Shown here one piece after another: positions 25,700 to 38,489 of a DNA stretch of 64,000 bases. Each line of letters opens with the position of its first letter. The first letter of the stretch is position 1. Under the pieces are notes generated by a model. The model was not told the origin of the DNA. It ran no database searches and saw only the letters and a list, made by a program, of their open reading frames with translations. Source of the stretch: Dipylidium caninum (taxonomy: Eukaryota; Platyhelminthes; Cestoda; Cyclophyllidea; Dipylidiidae); the NCBI GenBank assembly GCA_017562135.1, contig QEYB01000921.1, positions 372,001 through 436,000 of the forward strand, read 5' to 3'. A program made the position numbers and the translations under genes.

Positions 25700-27527
25700 C
25701 TTTTCACTTCCCCAGTATAACTTTCGAGGATATACACGAATTTGCAACTTCGGCATACCGATTTATACAACTTCTTATCTGATCAGTAATACATTGGTTT
25801 GATTCTCACATTGCCATTTTTTTCCTTACCGGAGCAACACTACTGTTGCCTGGGTTGGCAAGGGTTTGGCACCGACAAGTTCGTTTAGTTAAAGTAGGAA
25901 AAGGAGAGGAATTCATTTGATTAGGAGGTCCACGTAAACAAGAGTGTGGCACTCATCGCCATGTCATACCTTTTCATGCGCGCAGCATGTAAATTAACGC
26001 AGACAGTGGGGATTGTCGAATCTCCTTCCCCTTGAATAGATTCACCTCTCCCGAATAGTGGAACGTGCTTTGCCGCATTGTTTGCCACTGACTTTGAAGA
26101 AAGCGCTGAGACCTTGGCTAAGAGGCAGTAAGTAAAGCCTGCGGTGTGCTTATAAACACGTCGTCGCAACTTTACAAATTTAAATAATGTCAGAAATCAG
26201 TGGTTTAGACTGTTAGCCTGTTGAATGTGCGCTTTGTTTGTAGACGGGTGTGCGTGTGAGTGTGGGTGCGGTTGCGCATGCAGCCCTTCCATTTTACCGC
26301 CGAACTACTCTATTTCACCTAGTTGGGAAAGGCTGTTGGCTAAGCGATTGCAACTGTCATTTGGACGAGATTTGTAGTCCACTCGATCCACTGTTGTTCC
26401 TCGCAAAGAGATCATCCAGCAAGTACTGAGGAATGCAACGCCTTCAGCTTCGAAAGGTCCTCCACCTGCCTCTGAATGCTGCCCCAAAAGTCACGAGTTG
26501 CGATGAAACTGATGTTCGGCGGCGTGGTATGCTTTGTCCCATTTTATCAGCGCCAGGGTCTAAGTACCTCCTCACAACGGAGGTGTGATGGCCAATGAAA
26601 TGGCTAATGTATACTCTGTCGGCACGGTTACTATTAGCTGCGGGTCGTAGGGTGGCATTTCGGAGCTGTCGACGAGCCCCGCGCCTACACCATGCCCATG
26701 GGGAGGGTGAAATACTTGAACGCTGCCCGAGAGGCGAAGAGACGGTGCCCCTACGTGCGGAAAGATACGCCTCCGTTCTCGAGACAATAGGTTGTTTGCT
26801 CTAAGGCCCTCTTGAAGGTGAAAACCGCTCTCTGTGAGTGTGTGACAAGCATTGTGCAAATCGCTGCTTCAGGTTATCCGCTCGTGTGAGTGCATTAAAT
26901 TTTCGGTCCTTCGATGCCTTCCTCTCAGCTTTGTTAGTACGATTAGTGGTCTGAGAAGTTCGTTGGGACACAGTTGCTAAGGTGGAGGAGCCAGCATTCA
27001 AGGGCAGGCGAAAAGCTGTATTTTGAGCGTTTGCGAACGAAAGTAATTTCGGAAGGGGGTCTGCTGTTTACGGTGTTGATGCCAGCCAAATGCGCGGTCC
27101 TAATGGGGTAAGGCAAACACCCCAGAGCAGCAAAGTAGATGGTACATGTAGTTAGGCGTGTGTACATCCAAACATATTCGTCTATTAGGTGGGCAAGTGC
27201 ATTTTGCCCCCTTCTGTGTATCGTCCCAGCATAAGCGGATAACCAGCTCTTTTTGTGACCTTTCGCGAGAATTAGTGCACTTGCGCACCTTCTGCCAATG
27301 ATAAAAAGCGCCTCATTTTCGCGATTATCTCGTGGTTTGTCGACGCGATCCCACGCACCCACCAACGCCACTCTCTCCCCCTTCTCCCCTCCCATTGGCC
27401 CCGGCACGCAGCGAGCGCGTGTGGACGCGCCGCCTCCTGGTTGGCCCGCAGGCAGGCACACACGCACGCGCACGCACGCATCAGATGAGGGCCAGGACCC
27501 ATCGGGGCACTTCATTCACACACTGAC
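25700..27527. promoter_or_regulatory. spacer and probable promoter of the SIX gene
   Basis: No gene is visible between paxillin's 3' end and the SIX start codon. GC rises sharply from about 27340. At 27295-27306 a CCAAT box is followed directly by ATAAAA, about 230 bases before the ATG, and an inverted CCAAT (attggcc) lies near 27393. A core promoter here is inference from these elements and position. Confidence 0.35.
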
Positions 27528-28117
27528 ATGTCCTCCACGAACACCAATTTTTCTGCTCAGCTGCAGTCGCCAGATCAGCTACTTTACCTCTGCGAGGTGG
27601 TGCAAAAGTCGGAGGACTATGCCCGACTGCATCAACTCCTCGCCTACTGCCGCGACGCTGCGCCACCGAGTGTACAGCAAAGCGACACGGTGGTGAAGTG
27701 CCTCGCGGTGTTAGCGCTGTTGGAGGGACGTTATCAGGACGTCTTCGCGATCCTCCAAACACGTTACTTCGCGCCCCGACACCACGCAAGACTGCAGGAA
27801 CTGTGGCTTCGAGGTCACTACGAGGAGGCGGAGCAGGCACGCGGTTGTTCGCTGAGCGCGGTGGGGCGTCATCGTTTGCGGAAGAAACATCCCCTGCCGC
27901 CTACCATCTGGGATGGGGAGGAGACGAGCTACTACTTCAAGGAGAAGTCTCGCAGGCTGCTGCGTCAGCAGTACGCCGAGAACCCCTATCCCTCCCAGTG
28001 GGAGAAAAAGGAACTGGCCCGACGCACCGGTCTCACCGCAGTCCAAGTCTCCAATTGGTTCAAGAACAGACGGCAGCGTGATCGAACTGGAGAATGCCTT
28101 TCGCCAGCATCGTCCAA
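27528..28117 (+). CDS. SIX1/2-like: SIX exon 1: SIX domain and homeodomain
   Basis: ATG follows cactgac. The exon ends at TCCAA|GTGAGT. It holds both DNA- and partner-binding domains. The N-terminus before the SIX domain is only ~13 residues. Confidence 0.92.
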
Positions 28118-31100
28118 GTGAGTGCTCCTTCCTTTTACTTGATTTAAGGCAAAACCGCCTTCATCCGAGTTAAGTAGTGATGGCCACCTTCACCCCTTCT
28201 TCCTACCTCCCACCATCATGTCCACGCCATTCAAGCACCGCTAAGACGCATTTCATTAGAAGTGAGAGTTTACGAGGTGACGAGGTGGAGGTGGTGTGAT
28301 AGGTTTGCGTGGGGCCACTTCAGAAGGAGGCAGGACCACTCAACCTCGGTACTTCCGTCGAAATACTTCAACTACCGCCAGTTTATCTCAAATAGGATTT
28401 GTGCACTTTGGGAGGCTCACACAGATTGCGCTGGCGAACGTGGGAGCCAACGGGCTCCAGCGCATATTTCGAGTATGAGGGAGAAAAAAAGAAGCAGCAG
28501 AGGCTCTTGTCAGCCCAAATAGTGGGCTGGTGCCAGTTGACTCGATGGGCACCATGGCTTATCTCAGGCACACTCGGAGAGGCAACATCACCTCTTGTAC
28601 GTGCCAGGCATGTGGAGCAGGAGGGAGCCCAGTATCCCCCTCTCGAGGGCTCTTTTGCTGCTCAATAGCGGGTATTCACAGCTGACAAGGGAAGTAAGAG
28701 TTCTCCAAACCACTGAATGTTGTAAACTGAAGAGTTTCTCCTTTTTCCTGTTAAACGTCCCCCAGGTGGGTTACACTTTTCAGAAGCAGTGTCCTTAGCT
28801 TCTGGTCACCCATCAAATCTGCCTCAGTGCACTAAACTCTTCCCGTTTGACCACACGTAACTAGAGTCGGCGTCCCCTTTCCTTTAGTCTAATCCTGAAC
28901 TGCCTGCGTACAAGTAAACTTATAAAACTTTATAATTGTTTGCCAAATAACGCTCGAATCAACTACCTTCCCTTAGCAATCTGGAGTGGGAGGTTCGGAG
29001 AAAGGTTCAAAATTTGTAGGGAGCAGAGAAATCGTGCTTATCGTCAGTGGCGGCAAGGAGTCGCCAAGTTTGCCATGGGAATCGGTGGGAGGTGCGAATA
29101 CTTTGCTGTGCGCTCAGATCCCCACAGAAATAAAAGACCTCGAGGGGCAGAGCCTGGCAGAGTGGTGGCTTACAGAGGGGATTTGAGAAGGCAACGTGAA
29201 ATGTTCGAATCCGCGCATCCATTTCAGCGCTAAAATATGGGAAGAGGAATAACTTAGTCGAGGGAGAGGGGAAGGGCGGAGAACGCGCTCTTCGACTGAG
29301 CGACCCAGGGGTTCATTAATGTCGGAGACACATTACTAAAGTTATTGGAAGCAGGGCGAGAGAGAGAGAGGGAAAGGAAGGGATAACGAGTTCCGTCTTC
29401 TCTATCCCACCCAGCCTTACCCGCTCGTAAAGAGTCAGATTGTGGTGTAGTCCGCAGGGGAGAGTTTGGCCGATGTCAGGACTTAATCAAATACAGTCCG
29501 TCATCCGGGGGCGCGACGACGGCGACGTTTATGAGGCAGCGGAGCGGGGCGGGGCGGGGCAGGGCCGAGCGAGGGGGAGAGGAGGAGGGGGGGGAGGAGG
29601 GCAGTAGGGGGCGTGGGACGTCTTGTCAGGCTGTGATGGATCCCATATTTGCAGTTTTGCGGGTCATTCCCACAAAACCCACTTCCTGCGTCTATTTAAT
29701 ATTCAACCCCGACGGCGAATATGCCCCGTTGCGCGAGATACCGAGGAGGCGGTGGAAGGTGAGGGAGGCATTTCCCATCCCGAAACCCCATTCCTCCCTG
29801 CCCCAATCTCGAGGCTATTTACCGTCGAAATTCTCCACGCGGTCTAATCATAACTGGGGGCACAACACCCTGAGGGGGTCACAATGGGTGGCGAATGCCG
29901 GCTCTGCTGTTGTGGAGGTAGCCGGACCAGGGTGCTTCCACTGTTGGCAGTACAGAGTCCACGACATCGGGGCTGTAGACGCATTTTCCCCATCCCAAAA
30001 GCCATGTTTTGCTCGTCTCCTCCTTCCCGCCAGTTAATTTTTCACTTCCGGTTTTATTGGATGTTAGATTTGTCGCTTCTCCTCAAAATAACTTTTTGGC
30101 AGTTGTTGTAGCTGGTGGTCAGTGCGAGCGGCCAGTTTATGGCATGTGGGAATTTTGACGCTTATACCGCAAAATCGAGGAGGGAACATGTCTCCCTCCC
30201 ACCTCGTCGCCCCCCGGTCTGAACGCAAAGTGTCGCAGGATCAAACAACTTGTGGCACAATTTATTTCTTCTTCCCGCCTGCACAAACACCCTAACATGC
30301 CCCTTCGCTTTTTAAGCAGTAGATAAAACCACAGCCAACATAAATCAGGCCACAACGCGCCGCCGGATCTTTTCACCTTCCGCCGAGTCCACCTGCGTGT
30401 GTGTGTGTGTGTGTGAGTGTGTGTGGCGCTGGGGCCCCGCGTATGCGTCCGAGCCACCCACGTCGACATTGTTACGTTTGAAAAGGGTGTTCAGACAGTC
30501 AGACTGTTTTATTGTCCCCATTTGGTACACATCCTCGCGACACACCCAAACGCCTCTGATGACGCGGCGACAAGTGGGAGACACACAGCACACCGACCCC
30601 GCGGCCGGCGGTGGGGGGCCGAGGGGAGGGGGGGGGCGCGGCGCGTCAGCTTGGAGGGCTCGCAACTTGAGCCTCACTTTTACTCCACGGAGAAAATCGG
30701 ACGGGACTGCATTTAAGAGTGCCCTCATATCCTTCAGCCCAACGTGGTCTACCTCGACGTAGTCAAGGTCACCGCGGCAACCCTTAGCACCGGTCTACAT
30801 TTAAACAGGCGTGGAATTTGGCAGGCACACCGTGACACCGACTCTCGGAAGAGGGGGATTATAAACTGCGTGCTTTGTTACACTCCGCAGGCAAAAGCAA
30901 AAATAACAAAGTGATTCCACGCGAAGTGTAATGGTGGGGGCGGGGGGGAGGGGCGGCTTTTGTAGTTAGTGCAAAGTTCACGAGAGAGAGAGAGAGAGAG
31001 AGCTGACACTGACTCGCTCTCTCCAACGCCTCCACTGGTACAAAGTTTTGCGCCTGACAACACATCTCACACCGTGAAGCATTTCACCTGCATGGGGGAG

Positions 31101-34100
31101 AAATTCATTAGGCCGGTCCTCCACGCCAATTGGTACAGTGGAGTGGAATGTACCAGTACGGCGTTAGCGGCGCAGGCAGGTCGAACAAAGGCGACGCACT
31201 GATTGCAGCGGGATACCGCACGATGTGCCACTCACCGCAGTCGTCGGGCCGTCGACTCCGACAACTTGCCGGCGTCGGCGAGGCTCTCACCGCCTCGGAG
31301 AGACACTTTGCCCTCAGTTTGAGGTGATGCCAACCGGGAAGACTGAATGAGAGTGGCCTCACGCGCGTTGACCACTTGCAATGCCACAGATTTGCTGCCT
31401 GTCATTCACCTGTTCACCTCACCTATACAAATCACATGTACACTTTGTACACTAGCGATCGCGATCAGAATGTTACCATTAGCATGTGATTTAGTCGAAA
31501 AAAACGAGAAACATGGGGTTTGTTATAAAAGGTTGACCACTCTCAGGGTGAATAATTAATAAGTGGCGAGGAATCAGGTGAATCAGAGGCAGAATCTCCA
31601 TTAAATCGTGTTCCCACTGTGCAGCGTTCTCGAGGAGAGTAGATGCTCCTTACGTGATTAATTGTGTGAATTCTCCTCTTGAAAAGCGTGCCTCATCTGC
31701 CTCGATGTTGCCGAAAATCACCTTGTTAAAGCGGAGGTGTTGAGAAAGGAGACAACAAAATGGGCTGGTTGCACACCCGCGTGTTTCCTCCTCTCGACGT
31801 CACTGACTTGGGCCACACCCGGCATCGGCGGCCGTCCAGCCGAAACGAAACGAAACGAGACTGATGGAAGACACGAAAAAGGCATGTTGCGGATGAAAAC
31901 GCCTGCTTGTGGGAGACGGGCTTCCTCGCAAGAGATTCCTCTTGGGCAAATCCTCCCGGCCTGAAGAAAATCGGCCAGAGGTCATGAGGACTCAAAGAAT
32001 GTAGGGCAGAGGGGTGAAGGATTCCGACCTGGCGACACTCTCAGAGAGAGTTTTTTTCACTCGAAGGCACCAAGTTGTACAGCGGCTACTGTTGCGATAA
32101 AACGAACTATCTCCTTTAGGCGCGATGATGCTGGTGATGTTGATTGCGGTTAAGGTGCGGCAGTTATGGTTTAAAATTAGCCACGATCGTAGGCTCAGTG
32201 GAACATGTCAATTCCTCAAATAATCTCTTTCGAAGTCTCTTCTCAGTCTGTAGACACATGAAGATGAAAACCCCTTTCCTCTTGTCACATATTTCCAAGA
32301 AGTGCTAACTGGATGGGCTTAGGAGGCAGGGCAGGGGATGACTTCTTGCCTTCGGGTCGCTGTTAACAGCCTTCCCGCGGGTCTTCTTTCTCTCTCTCTT
32401 CTCCGCAACTGTCTTTGTAACTCAATTATTATGACTTGTTGCGTCCCCGGTGGCGCCGGACGAATGGTCCTCGTAGGTGGGCGATTTTGCCTCAGCCTCG
32501 CAGTGTCTGCGACGTGATGAGGGTGGGAGATCTGGTGCCATGTCGCCTGTAGGTGTGCAGCTTGTGTTTTATGACACTCGCCGGATCACCATGACACCTG
32601 AGGAAGGCAGAAGAAGGTTTCGTGGCCTTGAGCCACAAATGATGGGCTGTGCTAAACCCCTTGGCATTTGGCGTAAGGAAGGAGAAGGAGAAAACTACCA
32701 CGATCTCACAACCTCTTCTCCTACCCAGTCTCACAGGGTGGCTGTACAGATCCGCTTGTCTCGAATTATTACCACCTTGACACTTGAGTTGTCGGTGTCA
32801 GCAGGAGTCACAAACGTCCTGGCCAGTGTCTCTCCGCCACGAAGACGAGGAAGCATTTGCGACAGAGCAGGCTACTTGCAGACAAAACAGCTTAAAGACG
32901 TCCAACCTCGGGCGCTGAACAGGCTGACTGTGCAGACCCGTCAAATTTTTCTACCTTTTCTGGCTGAAAAAAGACCCCACTGAGCTGTCTGGCCTCGCAA
33001 GGAATGTTGCGGCTGGCTGAATAAAGGTAACAGTGCCAACATTTGTGAGTATTCCACAGCCCGAGACCCCTAAGTCCGCCTCCTCAAGTCCCCGTCCACC
33101 CCCGGGAAAACGCACAATTTACGAGTATTTGGATCGTTTTATGGGCTTGTGAATCACCCTCGCGCCCTCGCTCCCAGAGGTGGTGCGACCGTCACAAGTG
33201 CTTCCGGTCCTCACGACGCCCACGGTCCGTCCTCAATGTGGTTACCCGCCCGCCTGCCCGCCCCCCTCCCCCCTCCCCCCCCCTCGAGGGCCTTTTTTCC
33301 CCCAACTGAGTTGGACGCGGGCTCCGATCCGAAAAAGCCATGCAGGCGCCGTTTAGACCGCCCGCACGACGGCTGCGCCGCTCCCCTCGCCCCGATTCCA
33401 AGCTGTCATCTGCCGCGCCTGCTGTAAACGTCAAAACAACATTCCTCCATAATCAGTCCTCGATCAGCCATTCAATGCCGATTCTCTGCATTTAGCTATT
33501 TGGAGAACCTCTCAGCCCTGAAATCGCGAAAGGAGAAGCAGGTTCTTCAGAGGTGCACCTCACGAAATTACAGGCCATTCTCTTCTCAATGGTCAGGAAA
33601 TGAAAGCTTAGTAGTTCGTTTCACAATGTGACTGTGCGATTCGCCTTTTCCAGTTGCACAAGAGGGACTTGAAGCAGTTGGCTAGACTCTACTTCTCCTC
33701 CCACTTCTCAACTTACTTTTATAAGCTGCCGTCCTCCTCACGATCGACCGAATAGTTGACATCCGCCACAGAACCGCCTGTCGTGACGCCAATGCTGCGA
33801 CTCTCACCACTTCAACAGGACCCATTGCACACTGCTTCCACCTCGGAGGTAGCCGACATGCCTCCCGAGGATCACGTCCGACGACAGAGGGTTTAGGGAC
33901 GTGAAGCTCTCCGCGCCTCGCGTAAATTCTACGAGCGAGTGATGTCAAAAATGGGAGTGCCTCGTGGTCAGTCGCCTAAAATTATGTTAAAAAGCAGCTT
34001 CGAGGAAGAGTTTTGTCTGGCGTCATCTGTTTCGGTTGCGTCCATCATTTTATTCCGCAGGGGAAGTGACTTATCCGAGCGCTTCAACGAGGCGCAAATG

Positions 34101-37100
34101 TCCATGGGAATCAGTGTGATGAGACTGAGAAGGCATTTGATTAATAGTTTCACAAGTACGTCTCCACAGACCCAAAGTAAGGACAAAACACACGAGAATC
34201 TCATGGCATTGATGAATGAAAATGAACCGACCGCGAAAAGAAGCGCCATCGCCTCCGATACGCCCGACTTTTTGCCCACACATCGGCGAGACAGCACGAC
34301 ACGTGGTGATGTGGTTTTCTGGACAAAGCTTCCCTCTCGCTCCCACGCTCTCACTTTCCCTTCCTCTCGTTCTCGCTCTCGCGGGGCGAATCATGGCGGG
34401 GGCGGCAAGAACAGCCCCCGTCCACTTAGAGAAGGCCATTTGTGGACCACCATCGCCGGAGCGTGGCGCCACTAGGAGGCGGGGACGCCGATGTGAGCCT
34501 CTTATTCGAGCGACGTGACGCCATACTCCATGGGCATTCGCCCCCGACCGGTATGGACAGGCCACCGTGGGGTGGAGCTGCCCCGCCGGCTAAACGCCTG
34601 GTCGGTGGGCCACCGTCGCATTTAGTTGACGCCTAGTCGGGACTGCTGACCTCCAACAGGAAGGCAGTCCCACGTAACCAGGCCAACAAATCTCATCTTG
34701 TCGTCCAAATGCACCTGATACGATGATCAATGGCGTGTGTGTGTGTATGTGTTTCCGTACGTGTGTGCGCGTAAAGTCCTAGAATGCTGAATCATGATTG
34801 TTAGAGTGCTTTTTCTGCTCTTCCTTCGCGCCACCCCCTGCGCCGAACCCTTTTTGTCGCCCATGTGTCGCCGTGACTAACACCTGATTCACTCGGCGTG
34901 CGTTCGTGCGCAGACACACACACACACACACACACACACACGGCAAGCTGAGTGGCGCTAATGTCCTTTTTTCCACCGATACTAACGATGATGTCGCCAG
35001 TGTGCCACTGACGCCCTTTTGCTGCAGGTGCATGTGCACAAGAGGGCCTGGGCGGTAGTGGCATTGCCGATGGCGGCGGCGGTGGTGCCGTGGTCCCGGT
35101 GGGGGAGATGTGGGAGCATTTGGCAAAAACACCCTCGTGACATCAGGTCCCACCGGTCTGATTGCGAATAGGTACACACTGGTGGTGGGGACTTAAAGGT
35201 TAGCCCGGGGGCGCCGTATGGAGCGCAGTCCTCCTCTCTCCCTCCGCCTCTCGCCTTCCTACTCGCTGGAGAGTTGCGTCCACCTCGCGCGTTGGTACAC
35301 TCGAGGATGGGCTAAAAAGGAGGAAGCAGCGGGGCGCAGTGGGAATGCTTCGTGTGTGTGTGCGTCTATGTGCTACTGATACACGAATTGCTGGACCACC
35401 TTTTTAAAACGATAAATCATGCAGCCAGGCCATTAAACCAGCCCAATAAAGGTGGCAGCGGCGGCAGACATTGGCAGATACACAAATACATGCGTGTATG
35501 TGTATTTGTATAAATACACACACACACACACACCCACCCACACACACACAGAGGGGGAGAGAGAGAAGGGGCAGTGTAAAAACTGCAAAGAAAGTGTGAG
35601 GAGAGACGGGGGAGCTGGGGAGCTGGGAGTAGAGGAAGTGCTCCCACGGGGGCAAAACAAATCGCGTCCGCGGATATTTTCAGAATGGCGGTGCATCGAT
35701 GTTATTGCACACTCCTGTCCTCCGTAAAACTGCGCGCCTGTACACGCCAGCAAGACACACGGGGATTATGACTTGCGCCGAGACCGAGTGTAAATCGGTG
35801 TTATAAAATTTGGGGGCATCTGGTGTCTGGCCACTCCGTGCCGCGAGGTGTCGGCAACAACCGGCGTTGCGAAAGCCCGCGGCCCCCCGAGGAGGGTGTA
35901 TCCCCTCGGGGGCACCGCTTGCGGCCAGAAACGACCCTCTCGTCTCCGCATCGTGTCCTGATCGGTGCCTTGAGAAGACGAGCAAAGGAAGGTGGGTGAA
36001 CGCCTGGAAATCGGGGCTCTCTTCAAGGCCACGGAGTGTGGTTGTGCGGTGTCGAATTTCTCGCTTTGCATATGCGTGAAAATTTCCGACTGCCTACCAC
36101 ATACTCGCGAGTATCTTCTCAACTTTCACTTTCCGATGTGGGCATAAACGGGCACAAAAAGCTCTGGTATATTTAATAGCGAAATGGCATTAGTATGGGT
36201 CCCCAAATGAAACCATCGACGACTTTCTCGCCGGCCCCCACGTTGCGCCCTGCAGTGGACGTGGCAGTCGGCTCGAAGAGGAGAGCTCTCGGTTGAAAGC
36301 GACTCGAAATTAGAATTACACACACACTTTGGCACGGAGAACGTTCAAGGCGTTCACCTTTGACTTTCAACTGCAGAAAAAAGTGCAGCCTACGGCAAAG
36401 TTAAAGCACCACATCAAATCTGTCCAAAGAGTTTTCCTGTGTGGACATTGAATAGTAAATTCGTGACGAAACAGAATTCCCGAGGTGAATATCGCCACTA
36501 CTTTCGACAGGATTTATAAATATCTACTGTCCATGGGGAAAAGAAGACACCCAGGGAAGACGATGAGCGGAGAGGTCTGCAACTTGTGCGTGCGTCCTAA
36601 TGAATTGACAGACGGACAATGCGGCCAACCTGTCCACCCGTTCACCGTGCCAGCCATCCTGGCTGGCAGCAACCGAAAAGGCACTAAAGTGAGAGTTTGG
36701 AGGGAAAGACGACAAGCGTCAAGATCTTTTGGGATCGCCATTGAACTCATGAAATTCGCCAAACTTTCACGCTGCCTCGGCTCAATCTCCGGACGGCTTA
36801 TGCGTCGGGAGCCTCGTTGCCACTGGGTTAGCAAAGAAGGGAGAGAACTGGGTGGAGATGCTGTTAAGGGCGAGGCGAGGAGACGATTAAGGAGGGGGAG
36901 GGGGGGATGAGACAACAGCCCTCGCCTGACATAGAAGGGGCGCCGACTTGGGTCGGGTGGCAGACGGCAGAGGTGGACTGAGATGCAGCAGGGACACCAC
37001 GAGTACAAAGCTGGCTGCCTAGCGCCTTTCGTTGTGGCCTTTGCCGCAAACTCCACTCGTCATTGCCCCGAGAGTCCACCCAGAAGCCTTCTGGAGGCGT

Positions 37101-38253
37101 GGGGTAGGTGTGAGCTTCCTCTCCTCGTTCTCGGAGTTGACTTTTGTAGTTTTTGGTTTATTCACTTATGTTTTTTTGGATTATTTGATTCACTCATCTC
37201 GTTGATGATTAGTGACCACTCGTCCATCACTCTTAACAATTTCTTTCTGCGTAAGTTGCTTTCTTCACTTCCACTGCCTTCCACTTGTTACCTCCCGATA
37301 AGTTGAGGTGCCAGATTGACGCGCGTACTTCGTTTGTTCGTCTACTAGGGAGAATGATTTATTGGCAAATACTCAACCCCGCTGCGCACACCAAACCAAC
37401 CCACTCTTTTTCGCTCGAAGCCAAATACAAAAAAGTAGGATTTCTTCTCCTCCCAAGCAAACCTACTTGGGGGTTTTTAAGTCAACTTATTGTTGGTTAA
37501 CTGAGGAGGAATAATTCTCCACTAGTGGGCTATATTTTGGGAAATGCCCTCGTCTCTCACAGTTTTTTCTTCCGGTAAAACTAATAAGTTACCATCAAAC
37601 CTGTCATATATGATGATACCGTTAAGAACGGTTGGCCTCCTACTTATTTTCATTTACCACCGTGGCCTTTATCTGGGAAGCGACATTGCTCGCATGAAAT
37701 AACTTTCTCTACTGTTGACTTATAAGTAGCGCGTTTTAGCAACTCCGCCTCGTCAGCATGGAAGTCGGTGGTGACAAAGGTGACATCAGAAGACGTTCGA
37801 AAGGCCGTCACTACATCATCAACGAGCCAGTCGTGTTTCCCACCTCCCACGACTCCATATCCGTCGTTCGATTCGTGCGGCTTGCAGGCCACTTGGAGCA
37901 CAGTTAACGACTATTCTCCGCATACTACGCACCTGCTCGACGAATACAGTGTGTATAGGAGCTCTGCACAAGTTTACACAGATTCTAGTGGGCCACCTGC
38001 GGTCTACCAACCTGCGGGAGAGTACGCATCAATTCCCGCTTGGAAGTCCTCTATTTCCCCAATTTCCCATCCTCCGTCGTCCTTTGAGAATTACTCAGAG
38101 GGCTGTCATAGCGATGAGTATAACACCACACCACCGACCGCATACAATCCTCTAACGCAGGTACCGACGCTGCGGCCTCCGCCTCCACCACCACTATCGC
38201 TACCGTCGCCACATCAACAAACCCCGAGAGTAGTTCTGCACTGGACTGAATGA
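27528..38253 (+). CDS. SIX1/2-like: SIX1/2-type homeobox transcription factor
   Basis: Two exons, 27528-28117 and 37740-38253: 1104 nt, 367 aa, stop at 38251. The junction AA|GTGAGT to gttttag|C closes in phase 2. The SIX domain spans residues ~14-123 ([42 protein letters not shown]) and the homeodomain ~127-187 ([42 protein letters not shown]). ETSY, NPYPS and TGLT favour the SIX1/2 (sine oculis) class over SIX3/6 (EQKTHCF) and SIX4/5. SIX proteins act in the nucleus with Eya and Dach partners in sensory, muscle and germline development. The SIX domain is more diverged than the homeodomain. The C-terminal exon is Ser/Pro/Tyr-rich, ending in a polyproline run, without a domain I recognise. 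Confidence 0.9.
30396..30425. repeat. (GT)n microsatellite
   Basis: About 15 GT units with one GA interruption. Confidence 0.9.
30982..31002. repeat. (GA)n microsatellite
   Basis: About 10 uninterrupted GA units. Confidence 0.9.
34914..34941. repeat. (AC)n microsatellite
   Basis: About 14 AC units inside the SIX intron. Confidence 0.9.
35516..35570. repeat. (CA)n followed by (GA)n compound microsatellite
   Basis: CA units with CCCAC interruptions, then a GA-rich run. Confidence 0.85.
37740..38253 (+). CDS. SIX1/2-like: SIX exon 2: C-terminal tail
   Basis: Acceptor gcgttttag. The frame stays open for 171 codons from the acceptor in exactly the phase left by exon 1. It is Ser/Thr/Pro/Tyr-rich with a PPPPPP run near the end, typical of homeobox-factor activation tails. 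Assignment to SIX rests on phase, strand, order and the lack of another gene in between. Confidence 0.75.
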
Positions 38254-38368
38254 ATAACAGGTGTACCTTGGGCTATGGTTCTGTGATAAGGTCCCCTTTT
38301 TACAACATTCTCGTTTTGCTAGTGTTCTTGCAAAACGGAATAAGCGTGCACTCAAGAAATTAATTATT

Positions 38369-38374
38369 AATAAA
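38369..38374 (+). terminator. SIX gene poly(A) signal AATAAA
   Basis: Canonical hexamer 116 bases after the stop codon, supporting 37740-38253 as the terminal exon. Confidence 0.6.
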
Positions 38375-38473
38375 GCAATTATGTTGTACTTCTGCTCACT
38401 TTGTTCCACCAGAAGCTGACGAAACTTCCCCGGAGATCATTGTATTCCATGACATTCCAGGGACAGGAGAACT

Positions 38474-38489
38474 ACATATATATATATAA
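38474..38489. repeat. (TA)n short microsatellite
   Basis: About seven TA units just downstream of the SIX poly(A) signal. Confidence 0.8.

Larger units (their letters stand above)
28118..37739 (+). other. 9.6 kb intron of the SIX gene
   Basis: It contains several GC-rich blocks (about 29500-29620, 30580-30660, 33240-33300) and many microsatellites. Numerous overlapping open frames here (up to 180 codons) reflect high GC, not genes; none shows a domain or a splice pair that I trust. Developmental enhancers are plausible but not shown. Confidence 0.7.
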
